Assembly (NCBI GenBank): GCA_025454075.1
Contig: JALOPD010000014.1
Span: 1-27,642 of the forward strand
Length of the DNA: 27,642 bases
Origin: Desulfobacterales bacterium
Lineage (GTDB): Bacteria; Desulfobacterota; Desulfobacteria; Desulfobacterales; UBA2174_A
Direction: 5' to 3'
Positions 1 through 7,235 of the stretch are shown piece after piece. Position numbers and translations under genes: made by a program. The notes below the pieces were generated by a model. The model did no database searches. It saw only the letters and a program-made list of their open reading frames with translations, and was not told the origin of the DNA. Within the stretch, counting starts at the first letter, position 1, and every line of letters begins with the position of its first letter.

Positions 1-94
1 GCGTCTTGGCGCAGATTTCGGGCCCGATTCCTCCCGGGTCGCCCATGGATATGCCCACGATGGGCAGCTTGCTATTATGCGATGGTGTGGGCAT
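1..94 (-). CDS. pdxA: PdxA-family 4-hydroxythreonine-4-phosphate dehydrogenase, N-terminal fragment
   Basis: Partial gene that runs off the left edge; only the first 31 codons are present. Reading the minus strand from an ATG at 94-92 gives a short polar start, a beta strand (LPIVGIS) and then MGDPGGIGPEI, the N-terminal signature of PdxA dehydrogenases. These NAD-dependent enzymes oxidise and decarboxylate 4-phosphohydroxy-threonine; PdxA2 paralogues act on phosphorylated four-carbon sugar acids. An AAAGGA Shine-Dalgarno lies about 8 bases before the ATG. The gene is 118 bp downstream of the larA-like gene on the same strand, so the two are probably co-transcribed. That neighbour favours a PdxA2-type catabolic role over vitamin B6 synthesis, but this is inference. 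The family call is firm from the motif; the substrate cannot be told from this fragment. Confidence 0.85.
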   Translation of the reverse strand, partial: MPTPSHNSKLPIVGISMGDPGGIGPEICAKT

Positions 95-212
95 TCGATA
101 CATCCTTTCTGGAACCGTTTTGGGGTTGGGAGCGCTTAGGCCGTTAAGGATATTGCGGCCGGTCTTCCGGTTTGCTGCCTGGCCTTCGATGATCCTGACG
201 TTCTGAACGTGC

Positions 213-338
213 TCAACTTCTTCTTATCGGCAGCAAATCCGGTGCATGCGTCAGCACCGCCACGCGCGCATCGGGCCCCTGACGGCTCAGCGCTTCATCG
301 ACGGCCCACTGCACGCCGGGGGCATGCGTGTGGCCGAG
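213..338 (-). other. Out-of-frame C-terminal segment of the larA-like gene (frameshift)
   Basis: Directly downstream of codon 358 of the larA-like ORF, another minus-strand frame carries 41 codons that read like the missing C-terminus: it begins LGHTHAPGVQWAVDEAL and ends DLLPIRRS before a TGA at 215-213. Removing one base from the minus-strand AAAG (plus 339-342) joins the frames and gives a 399-residue protein, close to the usual LarA length. In the frame as given, translation runs into a basic, Pro/Arg-rich tail and stops at 295. The change is a single base next to an A-run, so it may be a sequencing or assembly error or a real recent mutation. Confidence 0.72.
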
Positions 339-1413
339 CTTTAACGGCCAGCGCCGATGCCACCCCGTTCTTCAACCGGCCGGCCCGGTAGGCGGCCTTG
401 ATCTCGGCCGACGGCCACGCCGTGTACTCCAGCAGGTCCGTGTGGACCGGGCTCACCCCCTCCGGGGCGGGGGTGCAGACGACGATGGTACCGCCCGTTT
501 TGACCATGCGCTGCGCCGGGTACTGGGATTTGTGGGATTGCCAGAAGTCGAGGTCGCAGGGGTAGGAGTTGGCGACCACGATGTCGGGCGTTTCGCGGAA
601 CTCGACCCCGTAGATCTTCCGCGCCGCTCGGACCCCTTCCCGGAAGGCGGCGCGCATCTCGCCGCAGAAGAGACCGGCGACCCGGCCCTCGCTGTCCATG
701 ACGACGTTGAAGATGGTCTTCATGCCCACGCGGTCGGCCATGTCGTCCATGTCCCGCCGCACCGGGTTGTCCTCGATCCCCAGAAACGAGTCCCCGCCGC
801 CCTCGCAGGAGAGCATGTGCGTCTCTGCGGTCGTCCTGGGGCCGCAGACCCCCGGCTGGATGATCTTGGAGCTCCCGGAATAGCCGGGGATGTGGTGCGG
901 CACAATCGCGCCGAGACCGATGACGACGTCGGCCTCGACCACCGCACGGTTCACCTCCAGCGGGGTCCCGGCGCTGGAGGTGCCGAGCGCCACGAGATTG
1001 TCGGGCTCCCGCCATTCATGGTTGCAAACACGGATGCGCCGCCGGACCGTCGGTCCTACCTTGGCCGTCATCTCCTCGTCGGTCATGTACCGGTGGGTGC
1101 CGAGCGCCATGATGCAGGCGATGTTGCGGTCGGGCACGCCGGCGGAATTCAGACGCTCGAGCAGCGGCGGGATCATGCGGTCGGCCGGCGTCAGCCGGGT
1201 GTTGTCGTCGCTCACCAGGAGCACGCGGTCGGAGGGCTTGACCCAATCCTCGATGGGCGGCTGGCCGATGGGGTTCGCCAGGGCCGCCGCGATCGCCGAA
1301 TCCAGGTCGGCCAGCGGGGTGCAAGCGTTGGGCTCCAGGATCTGCGACAAGTTGCGCTCGGGCACCTCGAACCGGAGAGGCTTTCCGCCGAAGGGCATGG
1401 TGATGGTCGTCAT
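295..1413 (-). CDS. larA: LarA-family nickel-dependent racemase/epimerase (DUF2088), frameshifted near the 3' end
   Basis: LarA-type proteins use a nickel-pincer nucleotide bound to a lysine to racemise lactate; many homologues epimerise other 2-hydroxy acids or sugar acids. The ORF has the expected catalytic layout: NTRLT with Arg73, GTHRY with His107, PHHIPGYSGSSK with His173/174 and Lys183 (the likely cofactor-bearing lysine), ETH with His199, and SHKS with Lys295. These align with Arg75, His108, His174, Lys184, His200 and Lys298 of lactate racemase as I recall them. The start at 1413 has an AAGGA Shine-Dalgarno 6 bases upstream. The last ~14 residues come from a frameshift; the true C-terminus continues in another frame to 213. 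No larB, larC or larE is in view, so the cofactor would have to be made elsewhere. Lying beside pdxA and across from kbaZ suggests a sugar-acid substrate rather than lactate (inference). Confidence 0.87.
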   Translation of the reverse strand: MTTITMPFGGKPLRFEVPERNLSQILEPNACTPLADLDSAIAAALANPIGQPPIEDWVKPSDRVLLVSDDNTRLTPADRMIPPLLERLNSAGVPDRNIACIMALGTHRYMTDEEMTAKVGPTVRRRIRVCNHEWREPDNLVALGTSSAGTPLEVNRAVVEADVVIGLGAIVPHHIPGYSGSSKIIQPGVCGPRTTAETHMLSCEGGGDSFLGIEDNPVRRDMDDMADRVGMKTIFNVVMDSEGRVAGLFCGEMRAAFREGVRAARKIYGVEFRETPDIVVANSYPCDLDFWQSHKSQYPAQRMVKTGGTIVVCTPAPEGVSPVHTDLLEYTAWPSAEIKAAYRAGRLKNGVASALAVKARPHACPRRAVGRR

Positions 1414-1495
1414 GTGAAATCCTTGCCGATGAAATGCGGTGACGCGGGATACCTGAATTACTCGATCGCAGAAGGCGCGTCAATAGAAACAGGGC

Positions 1496-2329
1496 TCAAT
1501 CCTTGCCGGCGCCCCGGCCTCCCTGCACCATTTCGCCCACGGTGACCAGGTCGAACCCCTGGCTGCGCAGCCCGCCGATGATGTCGGGCAATGCCTCCGC
1601 GGTCTTCCAGCCGCGGCCGTTCAGGTGCATGACGACGATCGAGCCGCTGCGCGCGCCCGCCGTCACGGAGCGCACCAAACGCTCCCGCGACAGGCCCGGG
1701 TCCGGGTCGCCGGAGGCGAGGTCGAACTGCACCGTGATCAACCCGGCCTCGGCGGCGATCCGCGCGGTGCGCTCGTCCTGCTCCCCGTAAGGCGGCCGAT
1801 AGAGAGAGGCCTGCCTTCCGGTCAGAGAATACATGACGATCTGGGTCCATTCGAGCTCCCGGCGCACCTGCTCGTCCGGGACCCGGGTCATGTGCGGGTG
1901 CAGGAACGAGTGGTTGCCGAGTTCGAACAGGTCGATCACGGCCAGCCGCCGGACCTGATCCGGGTGCTCCAGCATCCACTTCCCGCCCAGGAAAAGGGTC
2001 GCCGGCGTCCGGGTCTCGACCAAAACCCGGATGACTTCCTCATCGTACCCGCTGGCCGTTTTCGTGGCGCAGGCATCGAACGTGAGCGCCACCTGTTTTC
2101 GGATGCGGTCTCCGTGAAAAAGCACCTGCGGTTTCACCGGCGCGGCCGGCGGCGGCACGCGCAGATCCATGGGCGTTGGAGCATAGCGAAGAACGTGGGG
2201 CCGGATGCGCTCCAGCCGGACGTCCCCCGCTCCGGCCGGACCGACGCCGGCCGCCGTCCCGGCAAGCACGGCGACCAGCGCCCATCGGATGAACGTGATT
2301 TTGAAATCGTTGACCGTTTTACCGAGCAT
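1496..2329 (-). CDS. Exported polysaccharide deacetylase (NodB/CE4 family)
   Basis: A metal-dependent deacetylase of 277 residues acting on N-acetyl groups of a polysaccharide or peptidoglycan outside the cytoplasm. Residues 1-35 form a signal peptide (Lys4, Lys11, Arg16, then a hydrophobic Ala/Val/Gly stretch ending AGAG). The NodB motifs follow in order: TFDAC at 83-87 with Asp85 as the expected base, NHSFLHP at 139-145 giving metal ligands His140 and His144, RPPYG at 178-182, and VVMH with His235. The second Asp of the usual TFDD motif is replaced by Ala, as in several CE4 subgroups. In-frame TGA and TAG codons just upstream fix the start at 2329, yet no Shine-Dalgarno is visible. It is the first gene of a possible minus-strand unit with larA (82 bp gap), but the functional link is unclear. 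Confidence 0.88.
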   Translation of the reverse strand: MLGKTVNDFKITFIRWALVAVLAGTAAGVGPAGAGDVRLERIRPHVLRYAPTPMDLRVPPPAAPVKPQVLFHGDRIRKQVALTFDACATKTASGYDEEVIRVLVETRTPATLFLGGKWMLEHPDQVRRLAVIDLFELGNHSFLHPHMTRVPDEQVRRELEWTQIVMYSLTGRQASLYRPPYGEQDERTARIAAEAGLITVQFDLASGDPDPGLSRERLVRSVTAGARSGSIVVMHLNGRGWKTAEALPDIIGGLRSQGFDLVTVGEMVQGGRGAGKD

Positions 2330-2339
2330 GGGCTATCAT
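2310..2339 (+). promoter_or_regulatory. Sigma70-type promoter for the kbaZ-like gene, overlapping the divergent deacetylase start
   Basis: TTGACC at 2310-2315, an 18-bp spacer and TATCAT at 2334-2339 give a near-consensus promoter that would start transcription around 2346, about 29 bases before the kbaZ ATG. The spacer contains the deacetylase start codon (2327-2329). On the other strand TATGAT at 2340-2335 sits only 6 bases from that ATG. Confidence 0.55.
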
Positions 2340-2374
2340 AACGCAGGTTTCCGAAACGGGCGAGGCCGCAACGA

Positions 2375-3667
2375 ATGAACGACATCCTCCAGCACCTGAG
2401 AGCGGACCACCTGGCCGGCCGGCGCGGGGGCCTCTTCGCCGTGTGCTCGTCGCACCGCGCAGTGCTCGAGGCGGCGATCGCGTTGGCCCGCGACCACGGT
2501 CGGCCCCTGCTGGTGGAGGCCACGGCCAACCAAGTCAACCAGTTCGGCGGGTATACCGGCATGACCCCCCAGGGGTTCGCATCAAGCCTGCGCGCCATGG
2601 CCGCCGCCATGAACTTTCCGCAGGAGGACCTTCTTCTGGGGGCCGATCACCTGGGACCGTACGCGTGGAAAAATGAGCCGGCGGCGGCGGCCATGGCCAA
2701 GGCCGTCGAACTGGCCCGTCAATGCGTGGCGGCGGGATTCCGCAAATTGCATTTGGACGCCGGTTTCGGCTGCTGCGACGACCCGCCGCAGGGCCTTCGC
2801 ATGGAGACCGTTGCTGCGCGCACGGCGGACCTGTGCCAGGCTGCCGAAACGGCGGCCGAGCGCCGGCCCGCCGGAACACCTCGGCCGCTTTATGTCATCG
2901 GCGCCGAGGTCCCGGCTCCGGGCGGCGCCTTGGAAATCCCGGAGGAGGTCGAAGTCACGCCGCCCGGGGACGTGGCTAAGTTCATTGCCTTGACCGGGTC
3001 GCATTTTCAAAAAGCCGGCCTGACCGGCGCGTGGGAACGGCTGCTCGCGGTGATCGTCCAACCCGGCGTCGAGTTCGGAAATTTCAGCATCGCCCGCTAC
3101 GCGCCCGCCAAGGCCCGCGCGCTATCGGCGTATCACCAAAAACTGCCTGGGATCATGACCTACGAGATCCACTCCACGGACTACCAGGCGCCCGAGTCCC
3201 TGGCACGCATGGTCGACGATCACTTCACTCTGCTGAAGGCCGGGCCCTGCCTGACCAGCGCCTTTCGCGAAGCGGTGTTCGCACTGGAAGACATTGAAAT
3301 CGAGCACCTGAAATCCCGCCGGGGCGCCGTGCGGTCCGACATCCGCCGCGTGCTGGAGCGCGTGATGACCGCCGCGCCGGAGCACTGGAGTTCACACTAT
3401 CACGGCACGGATGAAGAACTCCGGCGCATGCGCTGCTCCAGCATGCTTGACCGCATTCGCTATTACTGGGGGCACCCGGATGCGAAGTCGTCTCTTGCCC
3501 GCCTGCACGCCAACCTGGGCTCGGCCGTTCCGGCGAGCCTTTGGGTGCGCTCCTGGCCCGAGGCCGACCCGGAGGCCGCAGACGGCGCGGCGCCCGTGAG
3601 CCCTGCCGCGTACATCCGGCGCCGGATCCAAAAAGCGCTGCGGCCCTATCTTGACGCCTGCCGGTGA
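2375..3667 (+). CDS. kbaZ: KbaZ/GatZ-type D-tagatose-1,6-bisphosphate aldolase subunit
   Basis: A cytoplasmic TIM-barrel protein of 430 residues from the KbaZ/GatZ family. The family partners with the catalytic class II aldolase KbaY/GatY, which splits tagatose-1,6-bisphosphate into glyceraldehyde-3-phosphate and dihydroxyacetone phosphate; the Z subunit is needed for full activity or stability. The N-terminus matches the family: FAVCSSHRAVLEAA at about 21-34, EATANQVNQFGGYTGM at 48-63, GADHLGP at 89-95, and a KLHLDAGFGC strand near residue 130. Length is as expected (about 420-430). A GAGG Shine-Dalgarno lies 8 bases before the ATG. No kbaY partner is visible here, so it may pair with an aldolase elsewhere or have another role. 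The divergent larA-pdxA genes make this side of the window look like a sugar or sugar-acid catabolic locus (inference). Confidence 0.9.
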   Translation: MNDILQHLRADHLAGRRGGLFAVCSSHRAVLEAAIALARDHGRPLLVEATANQVNQFGGYTGMTPQGFASSLRAMAAAMNFPQEDLLLGADHLGPYAWKNEPAAAAMAKAVELARQCVAAGFRKLHLDAGFGCCDDPPQGLRMETVAARTADLCQAAETAAERRPAGTPRPLYVIGAEVPAPGGALEIPEEVEVTPPGDVAKFIALTGSHFQKAGLTGAWERLLAVIVQPGVEFGNFSIARYAPAKARALSAYHQKLPGIMTYEIHSTDYQAPESLARMVDDHFTLLKAGPCLTSAFREAVFALEDIEIEHLKSRRGAVRSDIRRVLERVMTAAPEHWSSHYHGTDEELRRMRCSSMLDRIRYYWGHPDAKSSLARLHANLGSAVPASLWVRSWPEADPEAADGAAPVSPAAYIRRRIQKALRPYLDACR

Positions 3668-3686
3668 GAGGACGGCGCGCGGCGGC

Positions 3687-3806
3687 GATGGGAACGTCCC
3701 AACGGACACCGTGGCGAGGTTCGCGCCGATCGTCACCCTGCCGGGCCGGGGGACGCCGCAGCGGATCGTCCGGTTTCTGCCGCCCGCGGTGTTTCTAAGA
3801 CGATAG
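3687..3806 (+). other. Short coding-like open frame in the gap between convergent genes; unassigned
   Basis: The 127-bp gap between kbaZ and the convergent 914-residue gene carries a plus-strand frame of about 39 codons (DGNVPTDTVARF... ending PPAVFLRR, stop at 3804-3806) with a hydrophobic, protein-like composition but no start codon or ribosome-binding site. It could be the degraded 3' end of a lost gene or chance in GC-rich DNA. I do not recognise it, and no clear terminator hairpin is visible in the gap. Confidence 0.2.
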
Positions 3807-6539
3807 GATCGTCAGGAACGACGACTGGCGCGGGTCCTTTTCGATGAAGCGGCGGATCCACTCCTGTCCCGAGGGGGATGCGGCCACCTCGCCGAAGAGC
3901 TTGGCGTCGTTTTTGAGGCCTTTTTTGAACCCGCTCCGGTAGCCGTAATCGAGGGCCTTTATCGCGTACCGGGCCGCGAACCTCCGCGCCGCGCGAAGAT
4001 CCGCAGCCTCGTCTGCGCTCTCCGCTGCAGAGGCCATCAGCTCCTGGACCGTCGGATGCTTCAGCAGGGCTTTCAGTTGAGCCTTCTGCCGGGCGGCCAG
4101 TGCGTCCCAGTCCCTGCGCGGCGCTTTCTTCCTGCCTTCGATGAAGACCCGAGCCGCTTGAAACGCGGCGCGCAGCGCCGTCCCCGAGGGGGCCACCTCG
4201 TCCACCAGCCCCATTCGCAGGGCCTCCCTGGCGCCGACCGGCTCGCCGTTGACGCTCATTTCGGCCGCCTTGCGGGGGCCGACCAGTCGCGGCAGGCGCT
4301 GCATGCCGCCGTACCCCGGAAAGATCCCCAGTTTGATTTCGGGCTGGCCGATCACGGCGTTCTCGGTCGCGATGCGATAGTGGGCGGACATGGCGAGTTC
4401 ATTGCCGCCGCCTAAAGTGAAACCGTCCAGGAGGGCGATCACCGGGATCTTGAGGTTCTCGATCTCGACGAAAAGCCTCAGGACCGAGAGCGCCACCTCT
4501 TCGATGCGCCGGGCGCTGCTGCCGGCAAACTCCGTCACGTCCGCGCCGGCCACGAAAGCCCGCCCCGCCCCTCTGAGAATCAGGCCGCGCACCCTCCGGC
4601 CTTGAATGCGCCTGCGGGTGCGGATTTCCGCGACCACCTCCCCCACCCCGCGGATGAGGTCGCTGTTGAGGGCGTTCAGGGCCTCGGGCCGGCACAAGGT
4701 AAGAATGCCCACCTCGCCGGCCAGGTGGAAATCCACGTGGCGCTTTTTCCGGGCGTCGGACCGGATCAGGTGCTCGCCCAGGTAGCCGTCCTCGAAAGCT
4801 GCGATGCTGCGGCCGGCGCGGTCCGCCTGCACCAGCGCGACCCCCTTGGGTTTGCCCATCCGTCCGTCGAGCATTTTCTGCTGGATCTCCGGCAGCCCTT
4901 CCAGCCCGACCACCTCCAGGTCCCCCTGCTCCATCACGAGGAGCTTCCCTGCGAGCAGGCGGACGACGTCCCGGGCCTGCGAGGAGCGGTACATGTGGGA
5001 GCCCAGGATGGAAAGGTCGACCGGGCCCCTGGCGACCACGAAGCCGCTCGGCATGTCGTCCTGCTCGTTGAAATCCCGCAGGAGAAACGTGCTGAAATGC
5101 AGCGTGCTCTGGTCCGTGCGCTCGACGATGAAATCGGGGCTCACCCGGGGGCCGAAGAGGCCCCAGACGGCCTTCCCCAGGGCCCGGGCGGCAGCCATGT
5201 AGTCCCTGCCGTAGGCCGGGTTGGGCTTCCCGTCGTCGGTCAGGGGGTCCGGCATGTCCGCCGGCAGGTTGAATCGGTCGCGGTCGATCACGCGGGAGTC
5301 CGGAATCCCCATCCGCCGCAGTTCCTGCAGGCCCGCCGGTTCGGCCGCGCGGGATGCGATAACCCCGATTTCGGCGCGGCGCTCCAGCGCGGCCCGGGCG
5401 AAATCGAGGGCATAGGCATCCGCCCCCCAGATCAGCCCCTTGCGGCCGGGCGGCAGCCCGATCTCGGAGAAGATCTCCCGGGGGCTTTGGGTGCGGATGA
5501 GGACCTGCTTCTGCCGCATCCAGACCCAACGGGCATCCAGCACCAGCCGACGATCCCCGCAAAAGAAGGTTTCCTTGTATTCCCCTTTGACGCCGCCCCC
5601 GGTGGCCCCGAAAAAGGCGAGCCGGCCGTTTTCGGCGAGGACCGACGCCAGTAGAGGAAAGTTGCGCCCGCCGGTGTGCTCGAAGACCTTGTCCACGGGA
5701 CGGCCCGCGTTGGCCGCGAAAACCGCCTGCCGGAAGGGCTCCGTGCGGGCGCGCCACTCGCCGGCCGGCAGGCCCTCCGGGATGACCCCGAAGACATGCG
5801 GCGGTATCTGCCGGCGGTCGATGAAGGCGTCGGCGATCCTGCGCTCGATCAGTGCGTGCGCCAGGCCCGGGTTGGACCCCATCAGGATGACGCGCGCGCC
5901 GAGGGCCTTGGCGAGCTGGGCGCCGGCGAAGCTGGTCCCCTTGCCGCCGCCCATCAGGAGCACGGCGTCGCCCGGCGACACCGCCAGGCGCTCCACGATC
6001 GCCCGGTAGGCGGTTCCATAGGTCAGCAGAAGGGCGGCCAGCCGCTCGGGGCTGTGGGACTTCAATTCGCCTGAGACCGGGATGGCGCGATCCTCGTCGA
6101 CGACGGCGAACTGGGCGTTGAACCCGTCATGGGTTTCATAGCCGCGGATGATGTTCCGGCCGGTCCATGAATCCAATATGACCGCCTGCCCGACCTTGAG
6201 CGTCTTCACGGCGGCCCCGGCGTCGACCACGATCCCCAGCGCGTCGCTGCCCGGTATGTGGATCGTGCTGCCGTCGCCGCGCCCGAACACCGGCACGGGC
6301 AGCCCCAGGCTGGCGAAATTGGTGTTGAAGTTCGGCCCGGTGGCCAGCACCGCCACCAGCACCCGGCCGCCGTCTTCCGGGTGCAGCCGCGGCCTGGGGA
6401 CATCCGCGAGTTTCAGATATCGGCCGGGAGGGCCGTACCGGTCTCTCACGATGGTGAGCGCGGCCATGACCTCCGGAAGCGCCGTCGCAAGGCCGGGGCA
6501 TTGGCCCAGCGGCCATTTGCTGTAGGCTTTTTTGGCCAT
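3795..6539 (-). CDS. Fusion of MDR-family (crotonyl/acrylyl-CoA reductase-like) oxidoreductase with enoyl-CoA hydratase
   Basis: 914 residues in two enzyme modules. Residues about 25-585 are a medium-chain dehydrogenase/reductase: GroES-like fold with GSDALGIVVDAG near 97-108, a Rossmann turn MGGGKGTSFAG at 196-206, DARWVWMRQK at 335-344, and a second-half block (TDQSTLHFSTFLLRDF at 475-490, GSHMYRSSQAR at 513-523, QQKMLDGRMGKPKG at 553-566). This is most like crotonyl-CoA reductase/acrylyl-CoA reductase relatives. Residues about 600-914 are a crotonase: oxyanion-hole AGADVTEF at 664-671, GGGNELAM with Glu714 and GQPEIKLG with Glu734. Both glutamates typical of hydratases are present, so hydration of an enoyl-CoA is plausible. 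Together they could hydrate and reduce CoA thioesters in one polypeptide. The start has GGAGGG 7 bases upstream. The substrate is unknown; the domain calls are confident. Confidence 0.85.
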   Translation of the reverse strand: MAKKAYSKWPLGQCPGLATALPEVMAALTIVRDRYGPPGRYLKLADVPRPRLHPEDGGRVLVAVLATGPNFNTNFASLGLPVPVFGRGDGSTIHIPGSDALGIVVDAGAAVKTLKVGQAVILDSWTGRNIIRGYETHDGFNAQFAVVDEDRAIPVSGELKSHSPERLAALLLTYGTAYRAIVERLAVSPGDAVLLMGGGKGTSFAGAQLAKALGARVILMGSNPGLAHALIERRIADAFIDRRQIPPHVFGVIPEGLPAGEWRARTEPFRQAVFAANAGRPVDKVFEHTGGRNFPLLASVLAENGRLAFFGATGGGVKGEYKETFFCGDRRLVLDARWVWMRQKQVLIRTQSPREIFSEIGLPPGRKGLIWGADAYALDFARAALERRAEIGVIASRAAEPAGLQELRRMGIPDSRVIDRDRFNLPADMPDPLTDDGKPNPAYGRDYMAAARALGKAVWGLFGPRVSPDFIVERTDQSTLHFSTFLLRDFNEQDDMPSGFVVARGPVDLSILGSHMYRSSQARDVVRLLAGKLLVMEQGDLEVVGLEGLPEIQQKMLDGRMGKPKGVALVQADRAGRSIAAFEDGYLGEHLIRSDARKKRHVDFHLAGEVGILTLCRPEALNALNSDLIRGVGEVVAEIRTRRRIQGRRVRGLILRGAGRAFVAGADVTEFAGSSARRIEEVALSVLRLFVEIENLKIPVIALLDGFTLGGGNELAMSAHYRIATENAVIGQPEIKLGIFPGYGGMQRLPRLVGPRKAAEMSVNGEPVGAREALRMGLVDEVAPSGTALRAAFQAARVFIEGRKKAPRRDWDALAARQKAQLKALLKHPTVQELMASAAESADEAADLRAARRFAARYAIKALDYGYRSGFKKGLKNDAKLFGEVAASPSGQEWIRRFIEKDPRQSSFLTILSS

Positions 6540-6568
6540 CGATGTTCCCTCCAGACGGTTTGACTATT

Positions 6569-6664
6569 TTAGAAGTGGTTTCGGCACATCGGAACACGCC
6601 CGGGAGCGGGATCTGCCGTTCCGCCATCGGGCGCTGGGAGGAGGTATGGTGAAACCACTTCTAA
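6569..6664. repeat. 14-bp perfect inverted repeat enclosing nested stems
   Basis: TTAGAAGTGGTTTC at 6569-6582 and its exact reverse complement at 6651-6664 bracket 68 bp. Inside are a second stem (CGGAAC 6590-6595 with GTTCCG 6618-6623) and a third (CCCG 6599-6602 with CGGG 6607-6610), so the whole forms a nested structure. A 7-bp direct repeat GTTTGAC flanks it at 6558-6564 and 6666-6672. The element fills most of the gap between the ferritin-like gene, whose stop codon it overlaps, and the Shine-Dalgarno of the fusion gene. There is no U-tract, so it is not a classic terminator. It may be an mRNA structure controlling the fusion gene or a small MITE-like insertion. Confidence 0.7.
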
Positions 6665-7095
6665 CGTTTGACGTTCATCAGCCGGGCGATGTGCCCCTTG
6701 CGGTTTTTGCCCAGCACCTTGAGCGAGCGGGCCACTTCGGGCAGCGCCTTCATTTTCTCGGCCGCTTCGCTGTAATAGCGGTCCGCACGCGCCTCCAAAC
6801 GGGTGGCGGTTTCCAGCGCTTCGGCCGCGCTCATGGCGGCCGCTTCCTCGCAGAGCTCGCAGAAAGAGTCGCGCGTGAAATCCTGGACCGACTCCAGGAT
6901 CATCTCCGTCACGTTTTCCCGTCGAATGCGCTGCACCGTCGAGATGCTGCGCGCCGCGTCGGCGCCCAGCTCGGAGAAGAGCGTCCGGTAGGCATCACAG
7001 TTCGGATTTGCGGCAGCTGCCGCGTAAAACTCCTGGTCCAGGCGCTCCAGGTCCTCAGCAAAATTCAAGATGCTGCCGAAATTCTGAAGTGGCAT
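6661..7095 (-). CDS. Ferritin-like/rubrerythrin-fold helical protein
   Basis: A soluble all-helical protein of 144 residues with the pattern of a four-helix ferritin-like bundle: helix A about 6-28 (Glu14, Glu17, Glu22 on one face), helix B about 34-60, helix C about 62-85 (with a CELCEE stretch at 79-84) and helix D about 90-117, followed by a basic C-terminus with His135. The rubrerythrin resemblance is mostly in helix A (ILNFAEDLE..DQEFY). The canonical ExxH iron-ligand motifs are absent, so iron binding is not assured. A GGGAG Shine-Dalgarno precedes the ATG by 7 bases. It lies 121 bp upstream of the reductase-hydratase fusion on the same strand and may be expressed with it. The fold call is tentative and no specific function can be given. 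Confidence 0.6.
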   Translation of the reverse strand: MPLQNFGSILNFAEDLERLDQEFYAAAAANPNCDAYRTLFSELGADAARSISTVQRIRRENVTEMILESVQDFTRDSFCELCEEAAAMSAAEALETATRLEARADRYYSEAAEKMKALPEVARSLKVLGKNRKGHIARLMNVKR

Positions 7096-7165
7096 GTCGT
7101 GCTCCCGAAAAAAATCGTGGGGAAAGGCCGCCGGGCGACCGGCACAGGAATGGGTCAGCGTTCAA

Positions 7166-7195
7166 TCCATAGCACTAGTGCAAGACGCTTTTCAA
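7166..7195 (-). promoter_or_regulatory. Candidate weak promoter with an internal GCACTAGTGC palindrome
   Basis: On the minus strand TTGAAA (7195-7190), an 18-bp spacer and TATGGA (7171-7166) lie about 70 bp upstream of the ferritin-like gene. The spacer contains a perfect 10-bp palindrome GCACTAGTGC at 7172-7181, a plausible operator position. The -10 match is poor. Confidence 0.25.
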
Positions 7196-7235
7196 GAAAT
7201 TGCTTCATTAAAAAACGGGCGGGCGGAGCATGTCT

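Noticed and set aside
328..1545. 405-residue plus-strand open frame opposite the larA-like gene
   Set aside because: It is an antisense shadow in high-GC DNA: low-complexity Arg/Gly/Asp/Val composition, no recognisable motifs, no ribosome-binding site, while the minus strand has full LarA motifs.
4399..5757. 452-residue minus-strand open frame in another frame of the fusion gene
   Set aside because: Gly/Arg/Pro-rich out-of-frame translation within the 914-residue gene; no motifs.
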